Positions 1-8,474 of a stretch of DNA of 35,874 nt are shown piece after piece. The translations under genes and the position numbers were made by a program. Numbering within the stretch: the first letter of the stretch is position 1; every line of letters begins with the position of its first letter. The notes under the pieces were generated by a model, which saw only the letters and a list, made by a program, of their open reading frames with translations, had not been told where the DNA came from and did not search any database. Origin of the DNA: Halobacteriales archaeon QS_1_68_20 (lineage in GTDB: Archaea; Halobacteriota; Halobacteria; Halobacteriales; PXRE01); the NCBI GenBank assembly GCA_003021085.1, contig PXRE01000012.1:1-35874 (forward strand), read 5' to 3'.

Positions 1-100
1 CGCGCCCAGCGGTGGATATCACCCGCCCCGAAAACCCCCGACTCCGACACGGTTCGCCGGGACCGACAGCCCTACCCCGCGTCCCGGCCACGCCTCTCCC

Positions 101-883
101 ATGGCCCACGTCGAACGGCTGACCGTCTACCCCGTGAAGGCGCTGGACGGCCAGGACCGCGAGGCCGTCCGGATCACGGAGGCGGGCGGCCTCGCCGGCG
201 ACCGCGAGTACGCCCTGTTCGGACCGGACGGCGACCCCGTCAACGGCAAGCGCACCGACCGCGTCCACGACCTCTCGACCGCGTTCGACCCCGACGCCCG
301 CGAGTTGACGGTCGATCCCGACGACGGCCGGCGGCGACGGTTCCACCTCGACGAAGACCGCGAGGCCGCCGAGACGTGGTTCGGCGAGTTCTTCGACCTC
401 CCCGTCTCCACCGAGCGCGACGCGACCACCGGCTTCCCCGACCGCCCGGACGCCGGCCCGTCGGTGATCAGCACCGCGACGCTGGAGACGGTGGTGGACT
501 GGTTCGACGAGGTGACGGTCGACGGATTGCGGCGGCGGCTTCGCGCGAACGTGGAAGTGGAGGGAGTTCCCGCGTTCTGGGAAGACCGGTTCGCGAACGA
601 GGACGCCCCTGCGTTCGAGGTCGGGGGCGTTCGCTTCGAGGGCGTGGAACGCTGTGGACGCTGCGTCGTCCCACAGCGCGACCCCGACACCGGCGAGCGG
701 ACGCCGGCGTTCCGCGAGCGGTTCGTCCGGCGGCGCCGCGAGACGTACCCGGAGTGGGTCGACCCGGACGCGGTGGGAAACGACTACACGCTGATGCTCA
801 TCGCCGCGGCCCCGCGCGAGGACCGCGGCGGCACGATCGGCGTGGGCGACGAGGTCCGGGTCCTCGAGAGCGACCGGGACTGA
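101..883 (+). CDS. MOSC domain-containing protein
   Basis: The 260-residue protein has the MOSC layout: an N-terminal beta-barrel (MOSC_N; the opening VERLTVYPVKALDG is typical) followed by the MOSC domain with the hallmark motif GVERCGRCVVPQRDPDTGER at about residues 183-202. MOSC proteins bind sulfur carried on cysteine and many act with the molybdenum cofactor, as in mARC-type reductases. Here the domain stands alone, with no fused ferredoxin or oxidoreductase part, so the substrate is unknown. It is cytoplasmic, with no signal or membrane segment. The ATG at 101 is the only sensible start. It converges on the DUF502 gene with a 27-base gap. The family call is solid; the role is not. Confidence 0.87.
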   Translation: MAHVERLTVYPVKALDGQDREAVRITEAGGLAGDREYALFGPDGDPVNGKRTDRVHDLSTAFDPDARELTVDPDDGRRRRFHLDEDREAAETWFGEFFDLPVSTERDATTGFPDRPDAGPSVISTATLETVVDWFDEVTVDGLRRRLRANVEVEGVPAFWEDRFANEDAPAFEVGGVRFEGVERCGRCVVPQRDPDTGERTPAFRERFVRRRRETYPEWVDPDAVGNDYTLMLIAAAPREDRGGTIGVGDEVRVLESDRD

Positions 884-897
884 GCGGAGGCCAGCAG

Positions 898-902
898 AAA
901 AA
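898..902 (-). terminator. oligo-T terminator after the DUF502 gene
   Basis: Read on the minus strand, five consecutive T residues lie just beyond the stop codon of the gene ending at 911. Archaeal transcription often ends at short U-tracts without a hairpin, so this is a plausible 3' end. Evidence is limited to position and composition. Confidence 0.35.
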
Positions 903-910
903 CGAGGTGG

Positions 911-1525
911 CTACTCCGCGGTGTCGGGAGCGCGTTTCTCCTCGGTCGCTTCCTCGATGGGGATGGGCGTCCCCTGTTCGCCGGTATCGCCGAACCCGGC
1001 CGAGAGGATGCGGGTCAGCGCCTCCTCGACCTTCTCGTCGACCTCCTCGTACTCGCTTGATTCGACCTCGATGACGAACCCGGTGGTGATGTTGGGCGCG
1101 GTCGGCAGGAAGAGCACGTCGCGGCCGTCGCCGGCGGTCTTGCCGGTCTTGAACGCGGTCATCCGCATCCCCTCCCAGGGTTCGAGCTTCACGGGCGTCT
1201 GGAGTTCGTCGGTGCCGGACAGCGCCGTCTCGACGGCCATCTTCGAGGCGTTGTAGATGACGCGGATGAGCGGTAACTGGTTGACTGCGGAGTCGACCAG
1301 TCCCTCGACGAAACTGCCGAGTGCCGACCGCATCAGGAACCCCACCGCCAGGACGACGGCGGCGAACACGACCAGCAGGAGCGCGACCTTGACCGGTTCC
1401 GCCAGGCCGCCCAGGACCGGAATGCCGGCGAGTCGCCAGTAGAACCAGCCGACGACGTAGACGCTGACGAGGATAGGGACGACGACGATGAGACCGCTTG
1501 CCGCGTCTCGCTTCCAGGACGACAT
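911..1525 (-). CDS. DUF502 family membrane protein
   Basis: The 204-residue protein matches the DUF502 family. It has two hydrophobic segments near the N-terminus (about residues 10-30 and 42-65), a conserved stretch around LPLIRVIYNASK, a phosphate-loop-like PWEGMRMTAFKTGKTAGDG, and the family block LFLPTAPNITTGFVIEV. The tail is acidic and variable. Family members are integral membrane proteins of bacteria, archaea and plant plastids and mitochondria; no enzymatic activity is established. It diverges from nothing and converges with the MOSC gene. The ATG at 1525 directly precedes the first hydrophobic segment and fits the family start. The family call is good, the function unknown. Confidence 0.82.
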   Translation of the reverse strand: MSSWKRDAASGLIVVVPILVSVYVVGWFYWRLAGIPVLGGLAEPVKVALLLVVFAAVVLAVGFLMRSALGSFVEGLVDSAVNQLPLIRVIYNASKMAVETALSGTDELQTPVKLEPWEGMRMTAFKTGKTAGDGRDVLFLPTAPNITTGFVIEVESSEYEEVDEKVEEALTRILSAGFGDTGEQGTPIPIEEATEEKRAPDTAE

Positions 1526-1599
1526 TACGCCCAGGTCCGTCCGGCTAGGCCTTCAGCGTTCCCCATCGTCGCGGTGACTGCCTGCGCGCCCGCCGGTTC

Positions 1600-2469
1600 T
1601 TACCGGCCGAGGATCGCCCGGAGCGCGAACACGAGGTTCTCCTTGCGCTCCATCACCCGGCGGTAGAAGTACGACAGCCACTTGCCGCCGTAAGGGACGT
1701 ACTGCCAGACCTCGTACTCCCCCGCGAGGTCGAACTGGGCGTCCTCGCGGACGCCCATCAGCATCTGGAACTCGAAGTCCGTCCCGTACTCGGCGTGGAG
1801 GTCCTTCGCGAGGTCGATCATCTCGGGGTCGTGGCTGCCCACGGCCACGCCCGATTCGAAGTGCTCGAAGGCGTACTCCAGCAACTCCCGGTAGCGCTGG
1901 TCGACCTCTGCCTTCTCCTGGATGGCGATGTCCGCGGGTTCGTCGTAGGCGCCTTTCACCAGTCGGACCTTGCCGGGCAGGTCCGCCAGGCGTTCGAGGT
2001 CCTCGCGGGTCCGCCGGAGGTTCGCCTGCACGCAGACGCCGACGCCGCCGTCGTACCCGGTGGTGAACCGCTCGAAGGCGTCCAGGGTGGCGTCGGTCGT
2101 CGGGTGATCCTCCATGTCGATCCAGACGAAGACGTCGTGGTTGTCGCCAGCCTCGACGATGCGCCCGAGGTTCTCCTCGAAGACTTCCCGGCCGCGCTCG
2201 GTCGGACGCTCGCCCTCGTCGGCGCCCACGTCCAGTCCGATCTGGGAGGGCTTGACCGAGATGCAGGCCCGCGCGTCCGACGCCGCGACGTCCTCGATCA
2301 ACTCGAGGTACGTCTCGGCGTCCTCGTCGGCGGGCGCCCGTTCGTTGTAGTGCTCGCCGAGCAGGTTGAGGATGGTGCCGACGCCGCGGTCGGCCAGCGC
2401 CCGCCCGCGCTCGATGGCCTCCGGCGCGGACTCGCCCCCGACGAACCGGCTGGCGATGGGGGGAATCAT
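1600..2469 (-). CDS. proline dehydrogenase
   Basis: This is a stand-alone FAD-dependent PRODH, which oxidises L-proline to pyrroline-5-carboxylate, the first step of proline breakdown. The 289-residue TIM-barrel protein carries the family landmarks: [55 protein letters not shown] and the C-terminal substrate-binding [12 protein letters not shown]. The length fits the monofunctional type seen in Thermus and Bacillus. I place the start at the ATG at 2469 ([10 protein letters not shown]), since the ten residues upstream (to 2499) are basic and unlike the family. No P5C dehydrogenase is adjacent, so the second step must be encoded elsewhere. It is divergent from the archaeol synthase gene. Confidence 0.88.
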   Translation of the reverse strand: MIPPIASRFVGGESAPEAIERGRALADRGVGTILNLLGEHYNERAPADEDAETYLELIEDVAASDARACISVKPSQIGLDVGADEGERPTERGREVFEENLGRIVEAGDNHDVFVWIDMEDHPTTDATLDAFERFTTGYDGGVGVCVQANLRRTREDLERLADLPGKVRLVKGAYDEPADIAIQEKAEVDQRYRELLEYAFEHFESGVAVGSHDPEMIDLAKDLHAEYGTDFEFQMLMGVREDAQFDLAGEYEVWQYVPYGGKWLSYFYRRVMERKENLVFALRAILGR

Positions 2470-2536
2470 GGAGGTGCGTTCGACCCCCCGGACCTTCAAC
2501 GTTCAAGCTTCCAACCGCTGGCCGAAACCGCCCGAA

Positions 2537-2542
2537 CTTAAG
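2537..2542 (+). promoter_or_regulatory. TATA-like box of the CDP-archaeol synthase gene
   Basis: CTTAAG lies 25-30 bases before the ATG at 2567. This is the spacing of a haloarchaeal TATA box driving a leaderless mRNA, and it supports 2567 rather than an upstream in-frame codon as the start. Confidence 0.6.
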
Positions 2543-2566
2543 GCGGCCCGGGGTGTCCCGCCCGAC

Positions 2567-3115
2567 ATGGTGCTGGAGACGGTCGCGGTCGCGCTGTGGG
2601 CGATGTTGCCCGCCTACGTCCCGAACAACGCCGCCGTCCTCGCGGGCGGCGGCCGCCCCATCGACGGGGGCCGGACCTGGCGGGGCAAGCGACTGCTGGG
2701 CGACGGCAAGACCTGGCGCGGGACCGCCGTCGGGACCGCCGTCGGTGCGGCCCTGGCGCTCGGGTTGAACGCCGTGGGCCCCGCCGTCGCGGACGCCCTC
2801 GGCGTCTCGCTCCCGACGTTCCCGGTCGTCGCCGCCGTGAGCCTCCCGCTGGGCGCGATGCTGGGCGACATCCTGGCGTCGTTCCTCAAGCGCAGGACCG
2901 GACGCCAGCGGGGCGCGCCCTTCCCCGTCGTCGACCAGCTGGACTTCGCCGTCGTCGCCCTGGCGCTGACCGCGCCAGCGGTCCCCGGGTGGTTCTTCGA
3001 CACGTTTCTGGACCCGCCGGCGGTGCTGGTCGCCGTGTTCGTGCTGACGCCCGCACTGCACGTCGGGACCAACGGCATCGCCTACCTCCTCGGCCTCAAG
3101 GACGAGCCCTGGTGA
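2567..3115 (+). CDS. carS: CDP-2,3-bis-(O-geranylgeranyl)-sn-glycerol synthase
   Basis: CarS (CDP-archaeol synthase) condenses CTP with unsaturated archaetidic-acid-type lipid (digeranylgeranylglyceryl phosphate) and releases diphosphate, activating the archaeal lipid core for polar head-group attachment. The 182-residue membrane protein shows the family blocks [35 protein letters not shown] and [15 protein letters not shown] followed by [16 protein letters not shown], with about five hydrophobic segments. The Asp residues and the GDGKTWRG loop are where the nucleotide and metal are handled in the related CDP-alcohol-forming enzymes. The ATG at 2567 is set by the CTTAAG box upstream. The next gene, pyrE, has its own promoter, so the two need not be an operon. 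Confidence 0.93.
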   Translation: MVLETVAVALWAMLPAYVPNNAAVLAGGGRPIDGGRTWRGKRLLGDGKTWRGTAVGTAVGAALALGLNAVGPAVADALGVSLPTFPVVAAVSLPLGAMLGDILASFLKRRTGRQRGAPFPVVDQLDFAVVALALTAPAVPGWFFDTFLDPPAVLVAVFVLTPALHVGTNGIAYLLGLKDEPW

Positions 3116-3161
3116 GCGCGGCGGTGTGCGAGCGGTTGCCGGGGTCGTCGCCCGCCGGCCC

Positions 3162-3168
3162 GCTTAAG
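3162..3168 (+). promoter_or_regulatory. TATA-like box of pyrE
   Basis: GCTTAAG ends 24 bases before the pyrE ATG at 3193, the expected distance for a leaderless haloarchaeal transcript. It decides the start against the long upstream open frame. Confidence 0.6.
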
Positions 3169-3192
3169 CCGCCCGGCCACGCAGGTCCGCAC

Positions 3193-3720
3193 ATGGCCGA
3201 CCAGGAACTCGTCGACGCGCTGCTGGCCGCCGACGCGGTCCGGTTCGGGGAGTTCGAACTGTCCCACGGCGGGACCAGCGACTACTACGTCGACAAGTAC
3301 CGCTTCGAGACCGACCCCGCGGCGCTGTCGACGGTCGCGGACGCGTTCGCGGACAGGCTGGGCGGGGACGCCAGACTCGCCGGCGTCGCCCTGGGTGCGG
3401 TGCCGCTGGCCGCGGCGACCAGCGTCGCCACCGGCCGCCCGTACGTCATCGTTCGCAAGTCCCAGAAGGAGTACGGCACCGGCAACCGGATCGAAGGGGA
3501 CCTGGCCGACGGCGAGCGCGTGGTCGTCCTGGAGGACGTCGCCACCACCGGCAAGAGCGCCCTCGACGCCGTGGAGGCACTCAGGGGGGCGGGCGCGACC
3601 GTCGAGCGCGTGCTGGTGGTCGTCGACCGCAGGGAGGGTGCCGCCGAGCTGCTGGCCGACCACGACGTGGAACTGGAGGCGCTCGTGACCGCCGACGAAC
3701 TGCTGGCCGCCCGGGAGTAG
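3193..3720 (+). CDS. pyrE: orotate phosphoribosyltransferase
   Basis: PyrE joins orotate to PRPP to give orotidine 5'-phosphate, the fifth step of de novo pyrimidine synthesis. The 175-residue protein opens with the family start ([21 protein letters not shown]), contains the catalytic flexible loop [16 protein letters not shown], and has the PRPP-binding motif [20 protein letters not shown]. The length is normal for archaeal PyrE. No other pyr gene is nearby; upp (uracil salvage) lies about 12.5 kb away in this window. The start follows the CTTAAG box. It is a soluble cytoplasmic protein and the identification is secure. Confidence 0.95.
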   Translation: MADQELVDALLAADAVRFGEFELSHGGTSDYYVDKYRFETDPAALSTVADAFADRLGGDARLAGVALGAVPLAAATSVATGRPYVIVRKSQKEYGTGNRIEGDLADGERVVVLEDVATTGKSALDAVEALRGAGATVERVLVVVDRREGAAELLADHDVELEALVTADELLAARE

Positions 3721-3768
3721 GCAAGGGGGTCGCCGGCACCTGCATCGCCAGCCCCGACAGCCACCAAC

Positions 3769-3775
3769 GTTTAAC
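3769..3775 (+). promoter_or_regulatory. TATA-like box of the PAS/GAF histidine kinase gene
   Basis: GTTTAAC sits 23-29 bases before the ATG at 3798 and fits a leaderless haloarchaeal promoter. Confidence 0.5.
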
Positions 3776-3797
3776 CCGTTCGTACGATACCTCGTCT

Positions 3798-5312
3798 ATG
3801 GAGGGGCTGGACGCCGCCGACGACGAGTTCGACTCGTCGCAGTATCGTGTACTCGTCGAGAGCGTCGGCGACCCGATGTACGTCCTCGACGACGAGGGGG
3901 TAATCACGTTCGCCAACGCGGCGATGGCCCGGACGCTGGAGTGCGACCGCGAGGAGGTGATCGGGTCGCACGTCTCGCGGTTCGTGGCCGACGCCGACGC
4001 CCGCAAGGGTACCGAGGCACTGCTGTCGCTGGTCGACGGCGACGAGGAGTGGGCGTCTCTCGAGATGGAGGTCCGGACGGCGGACGGACGCCGGATCCAC
4101 ACCGAGGACAAGTTCGCGGCGCTGACCGAGGACGGATCCCTGGTCGGGTCCGTCGGCGTGGTCCGGGACATCACCGACCGGACGGAACGCCAGCGCGAAC
4201 TGGAGGAACTGAACCACACCATCGAACGCCTGCACGGCGTCGCGACCGAGCTGCAGGCCACCGAGACTGTCGACGCAATCTACGAACTGGCCATCGCGGC
4301 CGCCGAGGACGTCCTCGGGTTCGACTGGTGCGTCGTCGCCACCGTCGAGGAGGAGTGGTTCGAACTCAGGGCCGTCTCCGAGGAGGCCCCCGTCGGGGAC
4401 GGCGAGCGCCACCTCCGGGTCGACGAGGGCCTGGCCGGCGAGTCGTTCCGGACCGGCGAATCACGGCTCTCCCACGACGGCAGGTACAGTCCGACGAGTG
4501 AACCTGCCCGCGAGGTGTTCCGGTCGAGCATCACCGTGCCGCTTGGCGACCGGGGCGTCTTCCAGGCGCTGTCCCGGTCGGTCGGGCACTTCGACCAGCA
4601 GGACGTCGAAGTCGCGGAGTTGCTGGTGACCGACGTCGCCGAGGCGCTTCGCCGGGTCGAGCGCGAGCGCGAACTCGCCCGCCAGAACGAGCGCCTCGAA
4701 CGGTTCGCGTCGATGGTCAGCCACGACCTCCGGAACCCCCTGCAGGTCGCCAAGGGGTACGTCGAACTGCTCGACTGCGAGGGCCCGGTCGACGCGGTCG
4801 CGGACGCGCTGGACCGCATGGACGTGCTCATCGGCGAATCGCTGGCGCTGGCCCGCCAGGGCCAGACCATCGACGACCCGGAACCGGTCGACCTCCGGCA
4901 GAGCGTGGAGACGGCCTGGGAGACCGTCGAGACGGTCGAGGCCGACCTCGTCGTCCACGACGACTTCACGTTCCTCGCGGACGGCCGCCGCCTGAGCTCG
5001 CTCCTGAAGAACCTCGTCCGGAACGCCGTCGAACACGGTGACGCCGCGACGGTGCGCGTGGGGTCGCTGGACGACGGCGAGGGCTTCTACGTCGAGGACG
5101 ACGGCGTCGGCGTCCCGCCGGACGAGCGTGGCCAGGTCTTCGAGTTCGGTTACTCGACCGCCGAGGAAGGAACGGGCGTCGGACTCGCCATCGTCGCGGA
5201 GATCGCCGACGCCCACGGCTGGGACGTCGCGGTGGCCGGAACCGACGCGTCCGACGGGGACGAGGGCGGCGCCCGCTTCGAGTTCTCCGGCGTCAGGCCC
5301 GTCGACCGGTAG
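3798..5312 (+). CDS. soluble PAS-GAF sensor histidine kinase
   Basis: The 504-residue protein has a PAS domain (about residues 15-130, ending in the PAC-like VGVVRDITDRTERQRELEEL), a GAF domain (about 150-290), a HisKA dimerisation helix with the phospho-acceptor His309 in SMVSHDLRNPLQVAKGY, and a HATPase_c domain with N-box LLKNLVRNAVEHGD, G1 box EDDGVGVPPDERG and G2 box GTGVGLAIVAEIADAHGW. All catalytic boxes are intact. There is no transmembrane segment, so it should sense a cytoplasmic or diffusible signal. No receiver domain or response regulator is adjacent, which is common for haloarchaeal orphan kinases. The ligand is unknown. Confidence 0.92.
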   Translation: MEGLDAADDEFDSSQYRVLVESVGDPMYVLDDEGVITFANAAMARTLECDREEVIGSHVSRFVADADARKGTEALLSLVDGDEEWASLEMEVRTADGRRIHTEDKFAALTEDGSLVGSVGVVRDITDRTERQRELEELNHTIERLHGVATELQATETVDAIYELAIAAAEDVLGFDWCVVATVEEEWFELRAVSEEAPVGDGERHLRVDEGLAGESFRTGESRLSHDGRYSPTSEPAREVFRSSITVPLGDRGVFQALSRSVGHFDQQDVEVAELLVTDVAEALRRVERERELARQNERLERFASMVSHDLRNPLQVAKGYVELLDCEGPVDAVADALDRMDVLIGESLALARQGQTIDDPEPVDLRQSVETAWETVETVEADLVVHDDFTFLADGRRLSSLLKNLVRNAVEHGDAATVRVGSLDDGEGFYVEDDGVGVPPDERGQVFEFGYSTAEEGTGVGLAIVAEIADAHGWDVAVAGTDASDGDEGGARFEFSGVRPVDR

Positions 5313-5521
5313 GGCCCGCTGTCGGGCGACCGTTCCATCGCCCGCCGGCTTCTCGCGCCAGGGCCGGCCCGACCACTACCAGCAATTCGCCGGTCGGATC
5401 ACCGGACAGCGGTAGCGCGTCCTGGCCGGGTGCGTCGTCGGATAGTGCCCCACGTCCCTGCCTACTTGCAGGAATGGATAATCCGGAGTGTTCATGGTTG
5501 TGGAATCGTGACTATCGGGTC

Positions 5522-6238
5522 ATGAACAGAGCGGAGAAGGCGGCCCTCCAGTTGAAGGCGGTCGCGGTGCTGCGGATGCTGAAGGAGACCCGGACGTACG
5601 ACGAACTGGCCGAGTACACCGGATTGCCGGCCGGCGACCTCAACCGGTACGTCAACGGGCACGTCCTGCCGAGCGCCGAGCGCGCTAGCGAGGTGGTCGG
5701 CGACCTGGGGCGGGAGGCCGTGGCCGGTGAACTCCGGTCGCGCATCCGCATCGACGAGGGGGGGTACGTCGACAACTCCGCCGTCGTCTTCGACCAGTCG
5801 CTGTTGAACCTGGTGGCGCCGGTGGCCGCGGCGACGTTCGACTACGAGCGCCCGGACGTGGTCCTCACCGCCGCGACCGACGGCATCACGCTGGCGTCGG
5901 CGATGGCCGGGCACTTCGACGCCCGTGCGGCCTACGCGAAGAAGTCCAAGGAGACGGCCGTCAAGGAGTTCATCGAGTCCCGCCAGCGGTTACAGTCCGG
6001 CATCGAGTTAACCTACTACCTGCCGGATTCCGCCATCGACGCCGGCGAGACGGTGCTGGTGGTCGACGACCTCATCCGTTCCGGGGAGACCCAGGAACTC
6101 CTGCTGGACATCGCCGAGCGCGCCGAGGGCACCGTCGGCGGCGTGTTCGCGCTGATCGCAGTGGGTGACGAGGGCATCGAGCGCGCCCGGGCGCGGACCG
6201 ACGCGCCGGTGGGTGCGCTGACGACTATCGAACCGTAA
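5522..6238 (+). CDS. HTH domain-phosphoribosyltransferase family protein, probable regulator
   Basis: The 238-residue protein joins an N-terminal XRE-like helix-turn-helix (about residues 15-60; YDELAEYTGLPAGDLNRYVNG) to a type I phosphoribosyltransferase fold with the PRPP-binding motif VLVVDDLIRSGETQELLLD at about 180-198. A LAAT-like segment (VVLTAATDGITLAS) precedes it. HTH-PRTase fusions such as PurR (bacteria) and GfcR (haloarchaea) are usually transcription regulators that sense PRPP or nucleotides, so I infer a regulatory role; enzymatic activity cannot be excluded. I choose the ATG at 5522 (MNRAEKAALQL) because the 16 extra residues from an ATG at 5474 look non-coding. It is not GfcR, whose HTH is of another type. 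The upstream gap (5313-5521) holds nothing I recognise. Confidence 0.78.
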   Translation: MNRAEKAALQLKAVAVLRMLKETRTYDELAEYTGLPAGDLNRYVNGHVLPSAERASEVVGDLGREAVAGELRSRIRIDEGGYVDNSAVVFDQSLLNLVAPVAAATFDYERPDVVLTAATDGITLASAMAGHFDARAAYAKKSKETAVKEFIESRQRLQSGIELTYYLPDSAIDAGETVLVVDDLIRSGETQELLLDIAERAEGTVGGVFALIAVGDEGIERARARTDAPVGALTTIEP

Positions 6239-6330
6239 TCGGTCGGGGTCGGACCGCGGATGGTTGGGGAAAAGCCGACCAACTGCCACTCAAAAAGCCG
6301 CCAACAGAACCGAATCCCGCCGTCCGAGCC

Positions 6331-6336
6331 CTTAAG
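6331..6336 (+). promoter_or_regulatory. TATA-like box of the 6362/minD-like operon
   Basis: CTTAAG lies 26-31 bases upstream of the ATG at 6362 and fixes that start. It should serve both coupled genes. Confidence 0.6.
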
Positions 6337-6361
6337 TACGAAGACGGGACCAACCCGGTCC

Positions 6362-7300
6362 ATGCTGGACCTCGACTACCGCGTCCACGAGGTCGGCGAC
6401 GTCACCCTGGTCGACGCCGTCGTGGAGTCGTCGGCGCCGACGCCCCGCCGGGTGCGGATCGAGTCGACGCTAGAGGGCCCGGTCTGGCCGCCGCGGCGCG
6501 ACGGCCTCCCCGAACGCGGGTGGAACGGCGACGCCTTCGAGGGCGTGGTCCCGGCGGACGGCCGCCTGGCGCTCGGGTTCGCAAGTCCCGCCGAACCCAC
6601 CGAACCGCCGGTGTTCGTCGTCGACCAAGAGCGCGCCGACCCCGACGACGCACGAGCGACCCTCCCCGCTCACGCGCGTGTAGGTGCGAACGACTCTCTC
6701 GAAGATGCGGACGACATTCTGGAACACGGGGACGGCATTCCGGGAGAGTGGACCGGAATTTCTGGAGACGGGATCGGCGTAGATCGAGACGCTATCGACG
6801 TTCACGCGGTCCACGACCGGACGCCGACGGGGGTCGTCCGTGCGCTCGGATCCCCCGCACCGCCGCCGGACGCAGTCCCGACCCCGGAGGGTCCCGGGGT
6901 TCAGACGACGCCAGAGCCAGCAGCCGATCAGACAGCGCCGGAGACTCCGGCCGACCAGCCAACGCCGAAGACTCCCGCCGAGCAGACGACATCCGAACCA
7001 CGTCCTGCCGAAGAGCCCAGCGTCGGTCCGGTCGAATCGGCCGCTCCGGGGGTCGAGGCCTGGCTCTCGGCCGTCGAGCGGCGCGTCCGGCGGGCCGAGG
7101 CGCTGGCCGAGGCCCGGCGAGTCACGGTCGCCGCGGGGGCGCTCGAACGGGCCGGCGGACTCGACGGCGCCCGGCGGTTGACCGATGCCGTCGAGCGCGA
7201 CGAGCGGGCGCTCCGGGCGGTGGCCGACCGGGCCCGACGACTCGCCGACCGCGCGGCCGCCGCGGACGTGCCGCTGTCGACGCTCGCCCGACTGGCATGA
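6362..7300 (+). CDS. haloarchaeal protein of unknown function, partner of the MinD-like ATPase
   Basis: The 312-residue protein has three parts. Residues 1-85 form a compact beta-rich domain (starting MLDLDYRVHEVGDVTLVDAVV). Residues about 95-225 are a low-complexity linker rich in Pro, Thr, Glu and Gln with three near-repeats of an A-D/E-Q-x-x-P-x-T-P unit (bases about 6915-6992). Residues about 225-312 are an Ala/Arg-rich alpha-helical or coiled-coil domain. No signal or membrane segment is seen. Its stop codon overlaps the start of the next gene (ATGA), so the two are translationally coupled and probably act together. I recognise it only as a haloarchaeal conserved type of protein and do not assign a function. 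Confidence 0.72.
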   Translation: MLDLDYRVHEVGDVTLVDAVVESSAPTPRRVRIESTLEGPVWPPRRDGLPERGWNGDAFEGVVPADGRLALGFASPAEPTEPPVFVVDQERADPDDARATLPAHARVGANDSLEDADDILEHGDGIPGEWTGISGDGIGVDRDAIDVHAVHDRTPTGVVRALGSPAPPPDAVPTPEGPGVQTTPEPAADQTAPETPADQPTPKTPAEQTTSEPRPAEEPSVGPVESAAPGVEAWLSAVERRVRRAEALAEARRVTVAAGALERAGGLDGARRLTDAVERDERALRAVADRARRLADRAAAADVPLSTLARLA

Positions 7301-8007
7301 TCGTCGCCGTCGCCGGCGGCAAGGGCGGCGTCGGCAAGTCGACGGTCGCGTACAACCTCGGGGCTGAACTCGACGCCGTCGTCGTGGACGCCGACCTGGG
7401 GATGGCCGACCTGCCGGCCGGGGCTGGGCCGGACCTTCACGACGTCCTGGCCGGCCGGGCCGACCCGCTGGAGGCCGTCGACGAGGGCGGGGCCGTGGAC
7501 CTGTTGCCCTGCGGGCGCACGCTCGCCGGCGCGCGGGCCGCCGACCCGCGCGAACTCGTCTCGGCGGTCGAAGCGGTCGCGGACGCCTACGGGAGCGTCG
7601 TCCTCGACTGCCCGGCCGGGATGGCCGCCGACGTGGGGCTCCCGCTGTTCGTCGCGGACCTGTACGTGCTGGTGACGACGCCCGCGGAGACGGCCGTCGC
7701 CGACGCCCTCCGGACCAGGGCGCTGGCCCGCGAACTCGACGCCGGCCTCAGGGTCGTCGCCCTGAACAAGGCCGGGTCGTCGGTCGCCGTCGACCGGTTC
7801 GAACGGGTCTTCGGCGCGCCGGTGACGGCGATTCCGGAGTCCGCCGCCGTCGCCCGTGCCCAGCGGCACGGTCAGCCGGTTCGTGCGGTTGCGCGCGAGT
7901 GCGAGGCGGTCGGGCGGTTGGCCGACCTCGCGGAGCGGGTCCGGTCGTGGCGATCCACGGACGTGACCGACGGATCGATCGCGGGACCGCGAGCGGAGTA
8001 TCGGTAG
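7297..8007 (+). CDS. MinD/ParA-like P-loop ATPase
   Basis: The 236-residue protein begins with the deviant Walker A motif VAGGKGGVGKSTVAYNLG, carrying both the signature and the P-loop lysine. It continues with a switch I/Walker A' region VVVDADLGMADLPAG and the Walker B-like SVVLDCPAGMA. These are features of the SIMIBI-class MinD/ParA family, whose members use ATP-dependent dimerisation to position or partition cargo. It is shorter than classical MinD and lacks an obvious amphipathic C-terminal membrane helix. Its ATG at 7297 overlaps the stop of the preceding gene, which makes that protein the likely partner. A role in spatial organisation is inference from the family. Confidence 0.85.
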   Translation: MIVAVAGGKGGVGKSTVAYNLGAELDAVVVDADLGMADLPAGAGPDLHDVLAGRADPLEAVDEGGAVDLLPCGRTLAGARAADPRELVSAVEAVADAYGSVVLDCPAGMAADVGLPLFVADLYVLVTTPAETAVADALRTRALARELDAGLRVVALNKAGSSVAVDRFERVFGAPVTAIPESAAVARAQRHGQPVRAVARECEAVGRLADLAERVRSWRSTDVTDGSIAGPRAEYR

Positions 8008-8012
8008 CACGT

Positions 8013-8474
8013 TCAGAGGTCCGGGGCGAACTCGTCCATGGCGGCGCGGACGAGTTTCGCTTCGGCCTTCTGGAGGTGGTCGCTCGCCGTCTGCGGTGCG
8101 CAGCCGAGTTCGGCGGCCACGTCCCCGTGGGTGGCGCCGCGGGGCTGGTCGTAGTAGCCCAGTTCCAGTGTGGTTTCGACCGCTTCCCGCTGGCGCTCGC
8201 TCAGCGTGGACGCCGGCTCCTCGAGTCCGCCCCGGAACCGGCCGATCTCCTCGATTTGGACGTCGATGGCGTCGGGCGCGTCGTCGAGCGCGCGCTGGAG
8301 CGGGTCGGGATCGCCCACGGCGCGGCCGTACATGGTCCCGTCGCGGTACACCATCGGCGTCCGGAGAACGAACCGGGCGAGGGGACCCGCGCGGTGGATC
8401 GCCTCGAACAGCGGCGTCTCCAGCGGCCGCATCACCAGCAGCGCGTAGGCGTGCCCGTCGTCGGTTTCGGACAC
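8013..8474 (-). CDS. HTH_10 (bacterio-opsin activator-type) regulator, probably 5'-truncated
   Basis: The 153-residue product ends in an HTH_10 domain (about residues 90-145): LSERQREAVETTLELGYYD, then ATHGDVAAELGCAPQTASDHL. This C-terminal HTH is typical of haloarchaeal Bat-like regulators. The residues before it (YALLVMRPLETPLFEAI through VQIEEIGRFRGG) look like the second half of the sensor domain found in regulators of about 210-220 residues, so the first half seems lost. The only plausible starts are a GTG at 8474 or an internal ATG at 8432. The GTG overlaps the reading frame of the divergent broken ABC ATPase, leaving no room for a promoter. It may be a remnant rather than a working gene. 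It converges on the MinD-like gene with a 5-base gap. Confidence 0.68.
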   Translation of the reverse strand: MSETDDGHAYALLVMRPLETPLFEAIHRAGPLARFVLRTPMVYRDGTMYGRAVGDPDPLQRALDDAPDAIDVQIEEIGRFRGGLEEPASTLSERQREAVETTLELGYYDQPRGATHGDVAAELGCAPQTASDHLQKAEAKLVRAAMDEFAPDL

